Source: CAYHPY01 sp964358485 (GTDB taxonomy: Bacteria; Elusimicrobiota; Elusimicrobia; UBA1565; UBA9628). From it: a DNA stretch of 21,943 nucleotides. Every line of letters begins with the position of its first letter. The stretch's first letter is position 1. The translations under genes and the position numbers were made by a program. Shown piece after piece: positions 20,959 to 21,943 of the stretch. The notes beneath the pieces were generated by a model. It was not told the DNA's origin and ran no database searches. It saw nothing but the letters and a program-made list of their open reading frames with translations. The stretch covers positions 1-21,943 of the forward strand of contig CAYHPY010000061.1 in assembly GCA_964358485.1 (NCBI GenBank), in the 5' to 3' direction.

Positions 20959-21943
20959 TTAGTACATATCCCCGCCGTGGCTATGGCCGGGGGCGCCCGC
21001 GGCTTCCTTCTTCTCGGGGATGTCGGCCACGAGGACTTCCGTGGTCAGCACCGTTCCCGCGATGGAAACCGCGTTCTGCAGGGCGGTCCGGGTCACCTTC
21101 AAGGGGTCGACGATCCCGGCCTTGAAGAGGTCCACGAACTCGCCGGTGGAGGCGTTGAGGCCCACTCCGTTTCCGGAGGAGAGGACCTTCTGAACGATCA
21201 CCGAACCCTCCAAGCCGGAGTTCTCGGCGATCTGGCGGATGGGGGCCTGGAGCGCCCGGCGCACGATCTGGCCGCCGGTCGTTTCGTCCTCGTCCTCGCC
21301 CTTGAATTTCTCCAGGATCTGGGCGGCCCGCAAAAGGGCCACCCCGCCTCCGGGGATCATTCCTTCCTCGACGCCGGCGCGGGTCGCGTTGGACGCGTCC
21401 TCGACCTTGGACTTCTTGGCCTTCATCTCGGTCTCGGTCGCGGCTCCCACGCTGATGACCGCCACGCCGCCGGAAAGCTTCGCCAGACGTTCCTGAAGCT
21501 TTTCCTTGTCGTAGTCGGAGGTGGTTTCCTCGATCTGCTTGCGGATCGAGTCGGCCCGGCGCTTGATCTCGTTCTTGTCGCCGGCTCCGTTGACCACGGT
21601 GGTGTTCTCTTTGTCGATGACGACGCGCTTGGCGCGGCCGAGCATGTCGACTCCGACCTTCTCCAGCTTATGGCCCAGCTCTTCGCTGATGACCTGTCCG
21701 CCGGTGAGCACCGCGATGTCCTGCAGCATTTCCTTGCGCCGGTCGCCGAAGCCCGGGGCTTTCACGGCCGCGGCCTTCAGGGTTCCGCGCAGCTTGTTGA
21801 CGACCAAGGTCGCCAGGGCCTCGCCCTCGACGTCCTCGGAGATCAGCAGGAAGGACTTGCCGGTCTGGACGATTTTCTCCAATATCGGGAGCAGGTCGTT
21901 CATGGCGGAGACCTTCTTGTCGGTGATGATGAGGTAGGGATCC
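20959..21943 (-). CDS. groEL: Chaperonin GroEL (C-terminal about 328 residues)
   Basis: The 3' part of the 60-kDa chaperonin; the 5' end lies beyond the window, and the reading frame is open to the last base (codons from DPYLIITDKKVSAMNDLLP onward, the apical domain). Conserved segments include KAPGFGDRRKEMLQDIA, TTVVNGAG, AKLSGGVAVISVGAATE, EDASNATRAGVEEGMIPGGG, and TGEFVDLFKAGIVDPLKVTR. The C-terminus is GAPGHSHGGDMY, without the usual run of GGM repeats. Two tandem terminators follow. groES, normally upstream, would be outside the window. Confidence 0.97.
   Translation of the reverse strand, partial: DPYLIITDKKVSAMNDLLPILEKIVQTGKSFLLISEDVEGEALATLVVNKLRGTLKAAAVKAPGFGDRRKEMLQDIAVLTGGQVISEELGHKLEKVGVDMLGRAKRVVIDKENTTVVNGAGDKNEIKRRADSIRKQIEETTSDYDKEKLQERLAKLSGGVAVISVGAATETEMKAKKSKVEDASNATRAGVEEGMIPGGGVALLRAAQILEKFKGEDEDETTGGQIVRRALQAPIRQIAENSGLEGSVIVQKVLSSGNGVGLNASTGEFVDLFKAGIVDPLKVTRTALQNAVSIAGTVLTTEVLVADIPEKKEAAGAPGHSHGGDMY

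Noticed and set aside
21938..21943. BamHI site (GGATCC) exactly at the window end
   Set aside because: The left end shows no matching site, so a cloning boundary is not supported; may be chance.

Overview
The window is GC-rich, densely packed bacterial DNA in which most genes abut or overlap by a few bases. It carries mainly central-metabolism and cofactor genes and no tRNA, rRNA, CRISPR array, transposase or phage gene that I can see. Gene content (octanoyltransferase/lipoyl synthase lipoylation, Gram-positive-style E1 alpha/beta pyruvate dehydrogenase, GroEL, an orphan membrane histidine kinase) fits an uncultured or little-studied GC-rich bacterium, perhaps of a deltaproteobacterial-type lineage. 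The sequence alone does not fix the phylum.

Layout. (1) 1-1749, plus strand: the 3' part of a PaaA-like phenylacetyl-CoA epoxidase subunit with an apparent one-base frameshift, a PaaH-type 3-hydroxyacyl-CoA dehydrogenase, and a small CGGC redox protein. (2) 1752-2300: a visibly AT-richer patch with a minus-strand five-helix membrane protein of unknown function and a perfect 22-bp palindrome just upstream of it. (3) 9563-2370, minus strand: a seven-gene operon trxB-lipA-pdhA-pdhB-pdhC-lpd-lipB with a clear terminator, giving pyruvate dehydrogenase (E1, E2, E3) plus both enzymes of de novo lipoylation. (4) 9604-11240, plus strand: a GH1 glycosidase lacking any ATG/GTG/TTG start, coupled to folB. 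(5) 14028-11212, minus strand: a zinc-ribbon protein, a YIP1-like membrane protein, a PTR1-like pteridine reductase and a QueD-type pterin synthase, all joined by 4-base overlaps. (6) 14092-15612, plus strand: an orphan sensor histidine kinase whose end overlaps maf. (7) 20812-15512, minus strand: yggS, a DUF167 gene, a strong terminator hairpin, then mtnA, pyk, cutA, an FNR-like reductase and maf. (8) 20959-21943, minus strand: the 3' part of groEL, followed by two tandem terminators.

The most striking whole-window pattern is at gene junctions. Seven start/stop overlaps of the form NTGA are present (four GTGA, two TTGA, one CTGA) and none is ATGA. Together with the glycosidase, which must start at ATT or ATA, this suggests translational coupling with non-ATG starts. 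Simple gene callers will misplace several starts here.

I do not see a clear new defence or mobile system. The best candidates for undescribed biology are the zinc-ribbon/YIP1 pair tied to pterin genes, the AT-rich palindrome-controlled membrane protein, and the terminator placed almost directly on the mtnA start.
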